In this document: positions 62,734-64,000 of the stretch, piece after piece
Numbering within the stretch: position 1 is the first letter of the stretch
How the letters are laid out: each line of letters begins with the position of its first letter
From: Evansella halocellulosilytica
GTDB lineage: Bacteria > Bacillota > Bacilli > Bacillales > Salisediminibacteriaceae
NCBI RefSeq assembly: GCF_002335745.1
Contig: NZ_NIST01000001.1
Coordinates: 2,581,370 to 2,645,369, forward strand
Direction: 5' to 3'
Length of the DNA stretch: 64,000 nt
Notes under the pieces: generated by a model
Told to the model about the DNA's origin: nothing
The model's input: the letters and a program-made list of their open reading frames with translations, nothing else
The model's database searches: none
Made by a program: the position numbers and the translations under genes

Positions 62734-64000
62734 ATGGGAGAAATAATAATAAATAGCCTATTGTCCATACTTCAACTTGAAAATCTACTATTTATTATCA
62801 TAGGAGTATTTTTAGGATTTATTTTTGGGTCATTGCCAGGATTAACCGCAACCATGGGGGTTGCTTTAATGCTTCCAATTACTTATAGCATGGAGCCGAT
62901 AACAGCGATGCTATTTTTATTAGGAATTTATTGTGCTGGTACTTATGGAGGATCTGCATCAGCAATCCTAATAAATACACCAGGAACTCCCGCATCCGCT
63001 GCTACTGTGCTAGATGGTTATGCACTTGCTGAGAAAGGGAAAGCAGCAATCGCTTTACGAATGGCATTACTAGCATCTGTTGCAGGCGGAATAATCAGTG
63101 CTTTAGCATTGCTGTTTATCGCACCACAATTATCGAAGATAGCATTAAACTTTGGTCCAGCTGAATTCTTTGCTTTATCAGTTTTTGGCTTAACAATGAT
63201 CGTTAGTGTAAGTAGTAATAACCTTAGAAAAGGTCTGATAATGGGTATATTGGGCATGTTTGTTTCCACTATAGGCCTTGATCAGATTGGTGGGCTATCT
63301 CGGTTTACTTTTGGTAATGGTTATTTAATGGGTGGTATTGATCTGATACCTGCATTAATTGGTCTATTTGCAATCTCTGAAATTATTAAAAAATCTCAAA
63401 CAGCTCATTTAGGTATCGATAATAACAATATTGATAAATTAAATAAGACAGTAGTTTCTTATAAAGAACTCATTAAGAAGTACAAAAAAACAATGTTAAA
63501 ATCTAGTGCTATAGGTACCTTTGTTGGAGCCATTCCTGGTACTGGACCGGCGATTGCATCGTTTCTCAGTTATAACGAAGCGAAAAGAGTTTCAAAAAAT
63601 AAAGAAGAGTTTGGAAAGGGTTCCTTGGATGGGATTGCGGCATCTGAAGCTGGTAACAATGGCGTAACTGGTGCTACTCTTATTCCCTTACTTACTTTAG
63701 GAATTCCAGGAGATACAGTTACAGCTGTTCTACTGGGAGCGCTAATGATGCAAGGTATTGCTCCAGGTCCGCAATTGTTTGTAAATTATACTGAAATGAT
63801 TTATACGATCATGATTGGCTTAGCAGTAGTAAATATTTTTATGTTGTTTCAAGGGTCTTTTGCAACAAGAGTCTTTGCCAAAATAAAATCTGTACCTATA
63901 AACCTACTCATACCGATTCTTCTAGTTTTATGTTTTATAGGTGCTTATGCAGTAAATAACACACTTTTCGATGTGAAAGTAATGCTGGTGTTCGGTCTTA
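62734..64000 (+). CDS. tctA: Tripartite tricarboxylate transporter, large membrane subunit (3' partial)
   Basis: The frame is open from the ATG at 62734 to the window edge (422 codons, no stop). It is the TctA permease: GSLPGLTATMGVALMLPITY, YGGSASAILINTPGTPASAA and the second repeat GAIPGTGPAIASFLSY with GNNGVTGATLIPLLTLGIPGD are family signatures of the twin Asn/Gly-rich loops. About ten helices so far; TctA is ~500 residues, so some 80 are missing. AAGGGTGA precedes the ATG. Confidence 0.92.
   Translation, partial: MGEIIINSLLSILQLENLLFIIIGVFLGFIFGSLPGLTATMGVALMLPITYSMEPITAMLFLLGIYCAGTYGGSASAILINTPGTPASAATVLDGYALAEKGKAAIALRMALLASVAGGIISALALLFIAPQLSKIALNFGPAEFFALSVFGLTMIVSVSSNNLRKGLIMGILGMFVSTIGLDQIGGLSRFTFGNGYLMGGIDLIPALIGLFAISEIIKKSQTAHLGIDNNNIDKLNKTVVSYKELIKKYKKTMLKSSAIGTFVGAIPGTGPAIASFLSYNEAKRVSKNKEEFGKGSLDGIAASEAGNNGVTGATLIPLLTLGIPGDTVTAVLLGALMMQGIAPGPQLFVNYTEMIYTIMIGLAVVNIFMLFQGSFATRVFAKIKSVPINLLIPILLVLCFIGAYAVNNTLFDVKVMLVFGL

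Overview
The window looks like chromosomal DNA of a low-G+C, spore-forming Firmicute of the family Bacillaceae. Evidence is the strong AGGAGG-type ribosome binding sites, frequent TTG/GTG starts, a YjcZ-type sporulation peptide, a YmaF-type protein, GlcT/PtsG, a TnrA-type box and cre-like sites. Very acidic secreted proteins hint at an alkaliphilic or halotolerant Bacillus relative, but the species cannot be fixed from this sequence.

Layout. 0-7 kb: the end of a giant sortase-anchored nucleotidase with two catalytic modules, a CPBP membrane protease, a subtilase remnant and a VOC protein. 7-12.6 kb: a CitA/DcuS-type two-component system, an IS3-family element sitting in a 21-bp tandem array, and a CitMHS citrate transporter on the other strand with a cre-like site. 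12.8-17.5 kb: a secreted coiled-coil protein and an MMPL transporter (overlapping genes) divergent from a TetR regulator. 17.5-23.8 kb: a sigma-54 activator and its likely target operon for 3-hydroxybutyrate/acetoacetate use (scoA, scoB, hydroxybutyrate dehydrogenase, GntP permease), then an orphan coiled-coil protein. 24.2-32.1 kb: a DeoR regulator, a structured 600-bp intergenic region with a PhoP-box-like triplet, and a phosphonate operon (phnX, iron alcohol dehydrogenase, phnD-C-E-E, metallophosphoesterase).

32-39 kb holds small or stress-type genes: a GNAT, very small proteins, YmaF, a DUF421/DUF4363 cluster with one truncated copy, a K+ channel, and an array of alternating inverted repeats. 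39-47 kb: ammonium transporter with a TnrA-like box, DUF4349 lipoprotein, glucose PTS ptsG with its GlcT antiterminator and RNA switch, small membrane proteins and an aldo/keto reductase. 47-59.5 kb: SwrC-like RND pump, a short (Aquifex-type) aconitase followed by a 57-residue DnaJ-zinc-finger protein, HAD hydrolase, serine hydrolase, acyltransferase, alkaline-phosphatase-superfamily protein, a MITE-like repeat and an SDR. 59.7-64 kb: a FadR-type regulator with an operator on its own promoter and a tripartite tricarboxylate transporter (tctC, tctB, tctA), where tctA runs off the window.

Common theme: uptake and use of organic acids and scarce P/N sources under dedicated regulators (citrate, ketone bodies, phosphonates, ammonium, glucose, tricarboxylates). 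The least explained material is non-coding: the 21-bp array, the CCGYCAAG/CTTGRCGG inverted-repeat family at 25.2 and 38.8 kb, the structured region before phnX, and the insert between tctB and tctA.
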